Origin: Commensalibacter melissae
GTDB lineage: Bacteria; Pseudomonadota; Alphaproteobacteria; Acetobacterales; Acetobacteraceae
NCBI RefSeq assembly: GCF_003691365.1
Contig: NZ_CP033087.1
Span: 1,688,501 to 1,752,500 of the forward strand
Length of the DNA stretch: 64,000 nucleotides
Direction: 5' to 3'
The notes below the pieces were generated by a model. The model had not been told where the DNA came from, searched no databases, and was given only the letters and a program-made list of their open reading frames with translations. The position numbers were made by a program, and so were the translations under genes. Below are positions 9,685 to 18,632 of this stretch, one piece after another (the first letter of the stretch is position 1; every line of letters starts with the position of its first letter).

Positions 9685-9828
9685 TAAAATTGTTCCTTTC
9701 TTTTTAAATCATAATTATTTAAAAAAATATCAAAAATCAATTTACTTTCTTATAAGAATAATTTTAAGCTCAATATAAAAATTTATTGTTTTTATATTTT
9801 TAAACACATTATTAGGGTTAATATAGTA

Positions 9829-10779
9829 ATGATTTATGTTTCTTTGCTCGTTCATGAAAATATTGATGTAATCATTAATCAAATTGATAATTTAAACAAA
9901 TTTTATTCTAACTGCATCATAATCATACATATTTCCAAAATTTCAAAAATAACAACAAATAATTTAAATGAAAAAATAAAAAATTTAAAAATCAAAAATG
10001 TTATTATCAATAATAACCAAACTGACACATCATGGGGAAATGTAATAGCAGGGCATATTGCCAATATTGAGTATATTAAAAATATGAAAGAGAGAGGCAT
10101 TATTGTATTTCATGCATCAAATGATATGCTTATTTCCAATAAAGTTGAAAATTACGTTTCTACCACAAAATCTGCCTATAATTTAAGATTGGTTTTACCC
10201 GGATCTTATTGGTGGCCTGCACATATGGTTTTACAGGATAAGATTTTCACTAACTTTGTTAACTCTTTTAATTCAGGCGCTATCTTTGCATCACAAATAG
10301 AAGGATCCTTTTATGAAACAGATGTTTTATTCGAAATTATAACCCTTATTAACAAACACGATTTGCTGGATACTAACTATCATTACACTAAAGAAGAAAT
10401 ATTTTTTTCAACGCTAGCTCATTGCATAGGATATCAACCCAATGGATTACCCTATATTTTTTCAGAAGTTCATGATTTTGATAGGATACTATGGAGTAAA
10501 TTTACAAAAATAGACAATAACAAATTTCTTAATCCATTCATTAAGAATAAATTAAAAAAAATCTTAAATAATAAACTGTTTAAAAAAGGTGATTACAAAA
10601 TTAATATTAAAACGGTTCTATCTCTCCTAAATAAAGATACAGATTTCCTTCAAAAAAAAGAATACCTTAATGATGGCAATTATATTTGGCAAATTTATGA
10701 TAAAAACCATTTATATGGGGTTAAAAGAATTAATAGAAATATTTGTGATCCTGTCAGGAAGTTTATTTCTAATTTGTAA
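9829..10779 (+). CDS. Putative GT14-like (core-2/I-branching type) glycosyltransferase
   Basis: This 316-residue protein is very rich in Asn, Ile and Lys and has no close family that I recognise outright. It shows SWGNVIAGH (68-76), ASNDM (96-100) and YTKEEIFFSTL (186-196). These resemble the GT14 pattern of WGG, then S-G-x-D, then an acidic residue before FFxT. The same landmarks occur in the next gene (WGN, ASNS, LEE), and both share SQIEG/TQIEG, so the two are related. The proposed role is a glycosyltransferase in surface-glycan synthesis. No signal peptide is seen. The assignment rests on motifs read by eye and needs profile searching. Confidence 0.5.
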   Translation: MIYVSLLVHENIDVIINQIDNLNKFYSNCIIIIHISKISKITTNNLNEKIKNLKIKNVIINNNQTDTSWGNVIAGHIANIEYIKNMKERGIIVFHASNDMLISNKVENYVSTTKSAYNLRLVLPGSYWWPAHMVLQDKIFTNFVNSFNSGAIFASQIEGSFYETDVLFEIITLINKHDLLDTNYHYTKEEIFFSTLAHCIGYQPNGLPYIFSEVHDFDRILWSKFTKIDNNKFLNPFIKNKLKKILNNKLFKKGDYKINIKTVLSLLNKDTDFLQKKEYLNDGNYIWQIYDKNHLYGVKRINRNICDPVRKFISNL

Positions 10780-10968
10780 TTAGATTACAATCTATCATTA
10801 AATCAACAGTGAATTTGTTTATGATCAATTAATTATTTTTTTTGATATAACTTTTATTTAATATCAATTAAGGTTAATGTATCGAAATATAAATCTTCAT
10901 ATATGTTCAAAATATTAAATTTTCATAAGATTTCTACATCAGTTTAACAATTAAAGACATTAAAAATA

Positions 10969-12849
10969 ATGATGCAAAAAATATGGTTTCCTTCTAAAGT
11001 TTTTGACTTAGGAAAAGAAAATACAATTGATACACTTCATATCAATAACTTTAATAACAATGATATCAGTATTCCTTTATTTTCAATATTCTTATCTAAC
11101 AATAACCAGGATTGGGTATGTTATTATACACAACCCAGTCATCATTGGGATAATCCAACCGAATTTGATATTCATTTAAGTAAAAAGGTTCAAGCACAGT
11201 ATATTAAATTTCAATTAAATTCTAAAGGCAATTTAGATAAATTGGAAATAACACTGGACAATAACCACATCGACAATAATGAAGAAATAATAAATATCTC
11301 CTCTTTTATAGAAAAAACAAAAAAAGAGGCAGCTAATAGCAGGGTAGTTATTAGTACATTATTCAATGAATCTGATGATTATTTAATGTTATATATTAAT
11401 AACTTTCTTTTTTTTACACCAGAAAATGTTATTTTAATATTAAATTTTCCACATAATAGACCCATTCCTAAGGCTGCTTTAACAATTAGTGACCGTATTA
11501 TCATCATTAATGGAGGGTTTAAAAGACACAAATGGGGAAATACTCTATTATTAGGACATCTTGAAACGTTGGATTACGCAAAAAATAATCTTGTTTTTGA
11601 CTACTTTTGTACAATGGCTTCAAATAGTCTTTTTGTAAGGCACCTTACAATATCCTCCATACTAAATCAATTGAATCAAAAAGCTTTAACTCCAATTGCC
11701 TCACAAAGATCTTACGATTATGATGTTGATCTTGACGCTGAAATCACTACTAATCATGGAACTTGGATGTGGCATCACTATAAATCTCTTCCCCAATTAA
11801 AAGAACATATCATTAATGAAATCGGACTTACCCGTATTTCAGCAACCCAAATCGAGGGATTATTTGCTCATAAAAAGGATTGGTTTTTAATTCTTGAAAA
11901 AGTTGAAGAGATAAAAAACTTGGCACCTTTTTTATCCTCTCATTTTTTCGTTGCACTTGAAGAAGTCATTCCTATTTCCATTTTCAACCAGTTCGGCTCT
12001 GGATATTATACTCATATCTGTTTTATGTTATGGACAAAACCTAACTATTTAATAGAAATCAAGGAAATTTTATCTATAGGATCACAATTACCAGATCATA
12101 TTTCATCCATTAAATGGTTTCCGAGAGATTGTTATGCATCAACAACCTTGGCTGTTTGTACATCATGGGGAAGACAATTAATTGGACTAGAAAAAAAAGA
12201 AAGATTGCCTAACAAATTACAAGCTTCAATCATCCTTAATGATTTTTTGCAAGCCATTAAATCCAGAATACAGACATTGCCACTGACTGAAAAATGGAAA
12301 CTGGATAAAAAAAATTCAGCTTTAGATTTTCACTGGAATTATAATAATTATCCAGTGGAACGACAAAGATTTTATTTAGATATAGGTCAGTCCTTCACAG
12401 ATTCAGAAGATCCAGAAACAGGTCCTGCACACTTATTTTTTGAAAATACAAATCACCTTGTTGATTTATCCCTTTTTCTCATCGAGAAAAAAAATACCTG
12501 TAATATTTTACGCTATTTTTGTCTCTCCTTTGATGCCCAGAAAAAAACTTTGGTTTCTAATATTTCCGAATTGGAGGGATATTTGTATTTATCATCACAG
12601 CAAAAGAATAAATCAATAAAAATCTCAATCGATAAAAATAAGATGAATAACTATCATCATTATCAAAAATTATTTGAACGTTTTGTAGAACATACAAATA
12701 TTGAAGGGCCTCATAATTATTTTGTAAGAAATTGGGATTTAAAGGAAGAAAATGAAAATAAAATAGATTACTATTTTCTTAATTGCCAATGTATTGGTAC
12801 CCCAATTATTTCAAACAATTTAATTGAAGTTGAAATGTCAATTTTTTAA
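10969..12849 (+). CDS. Multidomain GT14-like protein with discoidin-like N-terminal domain
   Basis: A 626-residue protein with three parts. Residues 1-98 look like an F5/8-type C (discoidin) carbohydrate-binding sandwich (FSIFLSNNNQDW, then QYIKFQL). Residues about 125-430 match the preceding gene: KWGNTLLLGHLETL (188-201), DYFCTMASNSLF (211-222), ATQIEGLF (292-299) and FVALEEV (327-333). Residues 440-626 form a further beta-rich region of unknown kind. I infer a glycosyltransferase that carries its own glycan-binding modules. It is separated from the upstream gene by 189 AT-rich bases and lies in the same direction as the sugar-activation genes. No signal peptide or membrane segment is seen. 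Function remains unproven. Confidence 0.5.
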   Translation: MMQKIWFPSKVFDLGKENTIDTLHINNFNNNDISIPLFSIFLSNNNQDWVCYYTQPSHHWDNPTEFDIHLSKKVQAQYIKFQLNSKGNLDKLEITLDNNHIDNNEEIINISSFIEKTKKEAANSRVVISTLFNESDDYLMLYINNFLFFTPENVILILNFPHNRPIPKAALTISDRIIIINGGFKRHKWGNTLLLGHLETLDYAKNNLVFDYFCTMASNSLFVRHLTISSILNQLNQKALTPIASQRSYDYDVDLDAEITTNHGTWMWHHYKSLPQLKEHIINEIGLTRISATQIEGLFAHKKDWFLILEKVEEIKNLAPFLSSHFFVALEEVIPISIFNQFGSGYYTHICFMLWTKPNYLIEIKEILSIGSQLPDHISSIKWFPRDCYASTTLAVCTSWGRQLIGLEKKERLPNKLQASIILNDFLQAIKSRIQTLPLTEKWKLDKKNSALDFHWNYNNYPVERQRFYLDIGQSFTDSEDPETGPAHLFFENTNHLVDLSLFLIEKKNTCNILRYFCLSFDAQKKTLVSNISELEGYLYLSSQQKNKSIKISIDKNKMNNYHHYQKLFERFVEHTNIEGPHNYFVRNWDLKEENENKIDYYFLNCQCIGTPIISNNLIEVEMSIF

Positions 12850-12896
12850 CATTTATATATAATTTTATACATATTAATAATGAATTGAATATTTAT

Positions 12897-13271
12897 ATGA
12901 AACGTTTGGTTTTCGACCTTGATGATACCTTAACTATTAATACTTCGGGTGTTTCTTATGCTGACAAACTCCCGAACCTACCAGTTATTCAAAAATTAAG
13001 GGAATACAAGAAACAAGGATTTGAAATTATTATTCAAACAGCCAGAAATATGTATACTTATAACGGTGATATTGGAAAGATTAATGCCAATACTTTACCA
13101 ATTATCATTGAATGGTTAAAAAAACATGAAATTCCATATGATGAAATTTATGTAGGAAAACCATGGTGTGGAAAAGAGGGATTTTATATTGATGATCGTG
13201 CCATACGACCGTCTGAATTCATTTCAATGTCTTTTGATGAAATTACAAAATTAATTGAAACAAAAAAATGA
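12897..13271 (+). CDS. HAD-superfamily phosphatase, capsule-biosynthesis type
   Basis: The 124-residue protein has the HAD motif I FDLDDTL at residues 5-11, motif II-like QTARNM, a conserved Lys in GKPWCGKEG, and the acidic motif FYIDDRAIRP. It lacks a large cap, like small HAD proteins encoded in capsule and lipooligosaccharide loci. The likely role is removing phosphate from a sugar or polyol phosphate before activation. The ATG at 12897 gives the family start MKRLVFDLDD; an in-frame TTG at 12885 is less likely. It overlaps the next gene by four bases (ATGA), so the two are coupled. Confidence 0.78.
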   Translation: MKRLVFDLDDTLTINTSGVSYADKLPNLPVIQKLREYKKQGFEIIIQTARNMYTYNGDIGKINANTLPIIIEWLKKHEIPYDEIYVGKPWCGKEGFYIDDRAIRPSEFISMSFDEITKLIETKK

Positions 13272-14890
13272 CTTCATCTTGCGTAAATATTATCACTTCT
13301 GCCGCATATGTGAATCAAGAACTGGCAGCCGAATTTGGTTTAATTCCCCCTTCCTTTCTACCTTTGGGAACGGGAAGATTATTTGAAATACAGGTTAAAA
13401 ATTTTAGAAAAAACTTAATTGAAAATTCACCAATCTACCTGACTTTGCCTGATAGCTTTATTGTTACTCCCTATGATAAACATACTTTAAAAGAAAAAGG
13501 TGTAGTAATCGTTTCTGTCCCGGATGACATGTCTTTAGGAAATTCCCTAGTATATACGATTAATGTCATCAATGCATACAATTCGAACATACGTATTTTA
13601 CACGGTGATACAATTCTTGATGATATTCCTCAAGAAATGGATATTATTGCAAGTTATCCTGATGGTGACGATTATTCTTGGGCAGTTATCAATCAAGCTG
13701 ATGATAAATATATTAAAAATCTTGAAACTATCAAATCAACCAAAGATGAAAATAATTACCGTCCAGTAGCTTGTGGCTATTTTTCTTTCTCAAAGGGGAA
13801 TGAACTGATCAAGTCCTTATGTCAAGCACGTGGAAATTTTATTGAGGGAATAAACTTATATAACAAACATCAGCCCTTAAAAATAAACGCTATTAAAAAC
13901 TGGTATGACTTTGGACATATTCAGACTTATTTTCAATCAAGACGTTTGGTTACAACTGCAAGGGCCTTTAATTCACTCCAAATTACCTCAAATACCGTTA
14001 AAAAAATTTCTTCTGATTCTTTTAAGATGCTTGCTGAAGCAGAGTGGTTGGAATCAACTCCACCAAATCTAAAACCCTTCACCGCTCGTCTTTTCGAATA
14101 CGGACAAGATAATGACAAAACATTCTATTCCACTGAATATCAATACACACCAACGCTAGCTGAATTATTCGTATTTTCAGATATTGGAAAAGCTACATGG
14201 AACAAAATTCTGGCCTCTTGTACTGATTTCCTGAATTTATGCGCAAAACAAAAAGGTAAAAAAAAACGGGACGATTACACTGCACATTTAGTAGGTAACA
14301 AAACCTTTGAACGTTTGAAACTCTTTTCAAATCAAACAGGTTTTAATATCATGCATGACCTCGTTTTCAATGGTAATAAATATCCATCATTATTAACTAT
14401 TGCAAATAATTTGTCAGATTTTATTACAAAAAATCCTGAAGAATTATGTACAATCATGCATGGCGATTTTTGTTTCAGTAACATTTTATATAATTCACGC
14501 AATCGTCGTATTACAGTGATTGATCCAAGAGGATATGTATTTCCCCATATAAAGGAAAATTATGGTGATTTACGTTATGATATGGCCAAGCTATCCCATT
14601 CAATTAACGGGTTATATGACTTTATCATAACAGGACGCTATAATCTTATTAACAATAATCAATATGATTTCGAACTAACATTTGATTTATCATCTTCCCA
14701 TAAATGGCTACAGACATATTTTAATAAAATAAATATTGCAAATATTACGGTTTCAAGCAAAGAAATCCAGGCTATGACCATAGCATTATTTTTATCGATG
14801 TTACCTTTACATGCTGATCGCCCTGATCGACAAAAAGCATTTATTGCAAATGCCTTACGTTTATATTCGATATTTGAAAGAAAAGATTAA
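13268..14890 (+). CDS. Fused nucleotidyltransferase-like / APH-type kinase
   Basis: A 540-residue two-domain protein. Residues 1-230 resemble a sugar nucleotidyltransferase: LPLGTGRLFEIQ near residue 28, HGDTILDD near 113, DGDDYSWAVI near 131. Residues 240-530 are an aminoglycoside phosphotransferase/choline kinase-like domain with the catalytic HGDFCFSN (His398, Asp400, Asn405) and metal-binding IDPRG (Asp419). Such fusions could phosphorylate and then nucleotide-activate a small alcohol or sugar for glycan decoration. The substrate cannot be read from sequence; choline-like, ethanolamine-like or sugar substrates are all possible. Its TAA overlaps the start of the next gene (TAATG). It lies in the HAD-NTase/kinase-NTase operon. 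Confidence 0.72.
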   Translation: MTSSCVNIITSAAYVNQELAAEFGLIPPSFLPLGTGRLFEIQVKNFRKNLIENSPIYLTLPDSFIVTPYDKHTLKEKGVVIVSVPDDMSLGNSLVYTINVINAYNSNIRILHGDTILDDIPQEMDIIASYPDGDDYSWAVINQADDKYIKNLETIKSTKDENNYRPVACGYFSFSKGNELIKSLCQARGNFIEGINLYNKHQPLKINAIKNWYDFGHIQTYFQSRRLVTTARAFNSLQITSNTVKKISSDSFKMLAEAEWLESTPPNLKPFTARLFEYGQDNDKTFYSTEYQYTPTLAELFVFSDIGKATWNKILASCTDFLNLCAKQKGKKKRDDYTAHLVGNKTFERLKLFSNQTGFNIMHDLVFNGNKYPSLLTIANNLSDFITKNPEELCTIMHGDFCFSNILYNSRNRRITVIDPRGYVFPHIKENYGDLRYDMAKLSHSINGLYDFIITGRYNLINNNQYDFELTFDLSSSHKWLQTYFNKINIANITVSSKEIQAMTIALFLSMLPLHADRPDRQKAFIANALRLYSIFERKD

Positions 14891-15615
14891 TGATAGTTAT
14901 TCCAATGGCGGGACTGTCCAGCCGTTTTTCAAAAGCTGGATATACACAACCTAAATACATGTTGCCTTTAAATGGAAAAACAGTTTTTACCCATTCAGTT
15001 GAAAGTTTCAAAGCATATTTCCAAGATACTCCATTTCTGTTCATTGCCCGTTCAATTATGAATACGGAAAATTTTATACAAACTGAAATTGACAAGCTTG
15101 GTATCAAAAAAGCAAATATAGTCATTCTAGATCATCCTACCGCTGGACAGGCAGAAACTGTAGAATATGGAATTCACAAAGCCGGACTTGAAAATAACAT
15201 GGCACTGACAATATTCAATATTGATACCTTTAGAAAGGATTTTCATTTTCCCCAACAAGAATGGTTTAAACATTCTGACGGATATCTAGAAGTATTTAAG
15301 GGTAATGGTGAAAATTGGTCTTACGTGGAACCAGATTCTGAAAGTCAAGAGCCTATTGCGCTAAGAACCGCAGAAAAAAAACCAATATCCGATTTATGTT
15401 GTAACGGTCTTTATCACTTCAAGAAATCTGGAGATTTCCTATATGCTCTTCAACAAGAAAGAAAAACGCCTTCTACATCCGAATTATATATAGCGCCCTT
15501 ATATAATTATTTAATTCAAAATAATAAAAAAATTCACTATAAACTTGTTAATAAAGATTGCATAACATTCTGTGGGGTTCCCGCGGAATATGAAGCTTTA
15601 TGCAAAAACTCTTAG
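14890..15615 (+). CDS. Sugar-phosphate nucleotidyltransferase-like protein
   Basis: The 241-residue protein has the classic nucleotidyltransferase N-terminus: IPMAGLSSRFSKAGYTQPKY, then MLPLNGKTVFTHSVESF. It also has an FNIDTF motif at the position of the usual catalytic Asp and a KDCITFCGVPAEYEAL C-terminal end as seen in glucose-1-phosphate-type transferases. It probably joins a phosphorylated sugar or alcohol to CTP, UTP or a similar nucleotide. It starts within the stop of the upstream kinase-fusion gene and ends 36 bases before the convergent GlfT2-like gene. The exact substrate is unknown. Confidence 0.75.
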   Translation: MIVIPMAGLSSRFSKAGYTQPKYMLPLNGKTVFTHSVESFKAYFQDTPFLFIARSIMNTENFIQTEIDKLGIKKANIVILDHPTAGQAETVEYGIHKAGLENNMALTIFNIDTFRKDFHFPQQEWFKHSDGYLEVFKGNGENWSYVEPDSESQEPIALRTAEKKPISDLCCNGLYHFKKSGDFLYALQQERKTPSTSELYIAPLYNYLIQNNKKIHYKLVNKDCITFCGVPAEYEALCKNS

Positions 15616-15651
15616 CTTTGATATAAAACTGGATTATGTCCAGTTAACCAA

Positions 15652-17421
15652 TCATCTCTTGAATTGATAAACCTTTCTCCAAAATTTTTCTGTCATGATT
15701 TTTGGAACCACTTGTCTATATTCTCTTTTTAATTTTTTGAATCTGGCAGCAAATTGAATTATCAATTTCAAACCTAAAAACAATTCGGAAAAAAATTTTT
15801 TTTTATTATATATCGCTACATAACCTTTATTATATTCACTTGAATAATATAATATATTCCTCTCTAGAAATATTTCATATGGGAAATGTTTTATTTCCTT
15901 TTTACTCAGAATAAGTCTGTCTCTAATAAAAAAATCAGGAAGAAAAAAACCATTGAAGGTCATAATAATAATGATTTTTTTCAATATGGGAAAACGAACT
16001 TGTCTGATACTTGGTTTTAGTTGATCTATATCAACATCATCCATTTTCTCTGCCGACAATACATTCGAAATGACAGGATATATATCCGTTAAGGATAAAT
16101 AGCGTGTCCAGAATTCTGGACCTCGCATAACATGTTGCAAAGCAATGCTAGTAGCTCGGGCAGAAGCATAACGATAGGTTAAAATGGAAATAAATATCCA
16201 ACGTATATAACGCCAGACATAAATCCATAAAGAACAATCTGAATATATCAAAGCCAAAGCAAAATTGGCCCTTACGCTTAAATATCGGGGTAAGGGGCCA
16301 TCCTTGTAACGGAAATCCTCTCCAAAAACACATATGCCATTCATAGTAATGATATTGAAATGATTCATTAATCCGAAAAGCATATCATCTCCCTTAACAA
16401 AAAAAGGAAATGGAAAATAATTTACATCTTCAATCTTAAAGGCAAAATGCCACCAGGCACCATATTCAATTTTCTTTTTATCTAAATCAGTCGCTATAAT
16501 AGTTTCAAATTTCGATATATCAAGACCACAATATAGCTGTATCAAGCTTAAGGGCTTATACTGGGCACCCTTCTCATGAATGATTGTCGATTCTTTTTCA
16601 TATAACATGGTTCCAGCTATTGCCAATCGCTCCACGACTGAATATTGCAATAATCTGAAAGTCTTGATTATAGATTCAATTTCACAACTGGCATCATCAT
16701 CCATAAAAAGACAATGTGTATAATGATGATCTTTCAAATACAGTAATCCGCGTGTAAATCCCCCGGATCCTCCATAATTGAGATTAGAAATAACAATCGC
16801 CTCCCCTGCCTCTTCTGAAGAAACATCTCGAGAATTATCTACAATAATAAGATCAATGTTGTTTTTAAAAGATTCATTGGATAAAAGCTGCGTTTCTATC
16901 CGCCGAATGGCAGGGATCAGATACTTTTTACGATTATAGTGCGTAATAACTATTCCTAATTTTACATAGTTAAAAGGATCTGTTTTGGTGCAAAAAGAAC
17001 CACCCTGTATGAAACATTCGCCCTTTGTATCTATTGTAAAATGAAGAATGCCTTGTTTTTTCAATAAAAATGAGCAATCAATGCAAAAACAATCTTGATC
17101 TTTATTTAAATAAACTTGTTTTTCAATAACACGCTTTGATGAAGAAGGCTGGTAATTTTTGTCTGTCAGCCAGAACCTCAATACAAATTCACCTTTTCCC
17201 TGTAATTGAAAATGAAGATCTTTAAGTTGGCAATATTTACGCCATGTATTTAAGGAAAAATAATTGAAATATGTTCCAAAAGAAATTCTGCTATTTTTTT
17301 CAAGAATAATTCCATCATTTTCCGATAACGGTTGTATACCGCCTTTTTGAATATCAAAATATAATTTTTCTGAAATATCTGATAAATGATTATTAAAAAG
17401 CAGATTTTGAAGAACATGCAT
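15652..17421 (-). CDS. GlfT2-like family 2 glycosyltransferase, second copy
   Basis: The 589-residue protein has the same layout as the gene at 7948-9684: an N-terminal sandwich (SFGTYFNYF, 47-55), then VKLGIVITHYNRKKY (153-167), NLNYGGSGGFTRG (213-225), FMDDDASC (239-246), YGAWWHFAF (320-328) and the GDD motif (344-346). At the place of WHEPF in the first copy it reads FGEDF (366-370), so the His that helps bind metal in GlfT2 seems to be replaced. It may use another donor, or bind metal differently. Hydrophobic segments near 390-420 could sit on the membrane. Sequence identity to the first copy is modest, so the two probably make different linkages. Confidence 0.78.
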   Translation of the reverse strand: MHVLQNLLFNNHLSDISEKLYFDIQKGGIQPLSENDGIILEKNSRISFGTYFNYFSLNTWRKYCQLKDLHFQLQGKGEFVLRFWLTDKNYQPSSSKRVIEKQVYLNKDQDCFCIDCSFLLKKQGILHFTIDTKGECFIQGGSFCTKTDPFNYVKLGIVITHYNRKKYLIPAIRRIETQLLSNESFKNNIDLIIVDNSRDVSSEEAGEAIVISNLNYGGSGGFTRGLLYLKDHHYTHCLFMDDDASCEIESIIKTFRLLQYSVVERLAIAGTMLYEKESTIIHEKGAQYKPLSLIQLYCGLDISKFETIIATDLDKKKIEYGAWWHFAFKIEDVNYFPFPFFVKGDDMLFGLMNHFNIITMNGICVFGEDFRYKDGPLPRYLSVRANFALALIYSDCSLWIYVWRYIRWIFISILTYRYASARATSIALQHVMRGPEFWTRYLSLTDIYPVISNVLSAEKMDDVDIDQLKPSIRQVRFPILKKIIIIMTFNGFFLPDFFIRDRLILSKKEIKHFPYEIFLERNILYYSSEYNKGYVAIYNKKKFFSELFLGLKLIIQFAARFKKLKREYRQVVPKIMTEKFWRKVYQFKR

Positions 17422-17547
17422 ATAATACCAGACCCGCTTTCATTTAATGATTGATCTAAACACTTACCTTATTTTAGCAATATTTTCTAATAAAATATGA
17501 TAATCTAATAATTAATCAGAAATCCAATATTTGATATTATTAATACA

Positions 17548-18621
17548 TTATGCAAACGCCCTCCCAAGACAATTACCCTTACGATCAACCATCAGAATTT
17601 CGATTTTAAAAATCACGGGATCAAGTGTTTCTTTTACAACTGCCTGTGCCTTTTCTGCAATAAAATCCGCCAGGGGCAACCGTTTTACATGACAGTTCCT
17701 GAAAACCTCCAGGGCAGTATTAGCCAGCCTGACTTTCTCAACAAAACTATCCTCCGCCCCCAATTCCGCAACCCATTCTGCCAATTGTGCAAAATCTACC
17801 TGTGAACGGCCAGAATGAAGATCCAGATGACCTTGTGCCAATTTTGTAAATTTGGCAACGCCTCCTGCCAAGGTTAGCCATTGAACTGGATGTGTTTTTA
17901 GATATTTCAGAACTCCCCCGACAAAATCACCCATTTCAATAAAGGCTGATTCGGGCAATGTATAGATTTTTTTGGCCGTTTCTTCAGATACATTCCCGAC
18001 AGAGGCAATCAGATGCGTCAAATTTGCAGCCCGTGCCACATCTATCCCGCGATGAATGCTCGCGATCCATGCTGCGCAAGAAAACGGTACAACAATGCCT
18101 GTTGTTCCTAAAATCGATAATCCACCCATAATACCCAATTTTGGATTCATCGTTTTTTTTGCAAGCTCCTCTCCATTAACAACGCTTATTTCCACCTCTA
18201 CATCGGGGGAAAAAGATACCTCGTTCAATGCATACCGGATCATTTGACGAGGTACTGGATTGATTGCAGGCTGACCAACAGATAATTGTAATCCGGGTTT
18301 AGTAATTGTCCCCACACCTTTTCCTGCCTTGAAAACAATTCCACGATCAATGGATAAGATTGTTATTCTTACATGGATTTCCGCTCCGTGGGTAACATCA
18401 GGATCATCCCCCGCATCTTTGATAACCGAGGCAATGGCACAGTGCCGATCCAGAATTTTGTGGTTAAAAATCCTAAATGAAACTCTTTTCCCCTGTGGAA
18501 GAGTAATTGTAACACGATCCGAAAAAAAACCACGTTTTAAAGCCAAATAAGCCGCTTTTGCAGCTGCTGTCGCACAAGCCCCCGTTGTCCAACCATATTT
18601 TAATTTTTTGACATGTTCCAA
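17548..18621 (-). CDS. cbiD: Precorrin-5 / cobalt-precorrin-5B C1-methyltransferase CbiD
   Basis: The 357-residue enzyme methylates C1 of the ring. The N-terminal LKYGWTTGACATAAAKAAY is the CbiD signature, followed by GTITKPGLQL, NPVPRQMIR and the GILGTTGIVVPFS-like region. The start is a TTG, chosen because a full AAGGAGG site lies four bases upstream; the nearby ATG is out of frame. CbiD is the enzyme of the anaerobic route, yet the partners here (CobG, CobM, CobE) are of the aerobic type and no CobF is seen. It faces cobB across 150 bases, so a divergent promoter region is likely. Confidence 0.92.
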   Translation of the reverse strand: MEHVKKLKYGWTTGACATAAAKAAYLALKRGFFSDRVTITLPQGKRVSFRIFNHKILDRHCAIASVIKDAGDDPDVTHGAEIHVRITILSIDRGIVFKAGKGVGTITKPGLQLSVGQPAINPVPRQMIRYALNEVSFSPDVEVEISVVNGEELAKKTMNPKLGIMGGLSILGTTGIVVPFSCAAWIASIHRGIDVARAANLTHLIASVGNVSEETAKKIYTLPESAFIEMGDFVGGVLKYLKTHPVQWLTLAGGVAKFTKLAQGHLDLHSGRSQVDFAQLAEWVAELGAEDSFVEKVRLANTALEVFRNCHVKRLPLADFIAEKAQAVVKETLDPVIFKIEILMVDRKGNCLGRAFA

Positions 18622-18625
18622 TATT

Positions 18626-18632
18626 CCTCCTT
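18626..18632 (-). promoter_or_regulatory. Strong ribosome binding site deciding the cbiD TTG start
   Basis: On the minus strand AAGGAGG lies four bases before a TTG codon that opens the family-conserved N-terminus. No in-frame ATG is present nearby, and this site is stronger than those of most neighbours. Confidence 0.7.

Noticed and set aside
15627-15645. AACTGG/CCAGTT hairpin between the nucleotidyltransferase and the second GlfT2-like gene
   Set aside because: Six pairs with no T tail; too weak to call.
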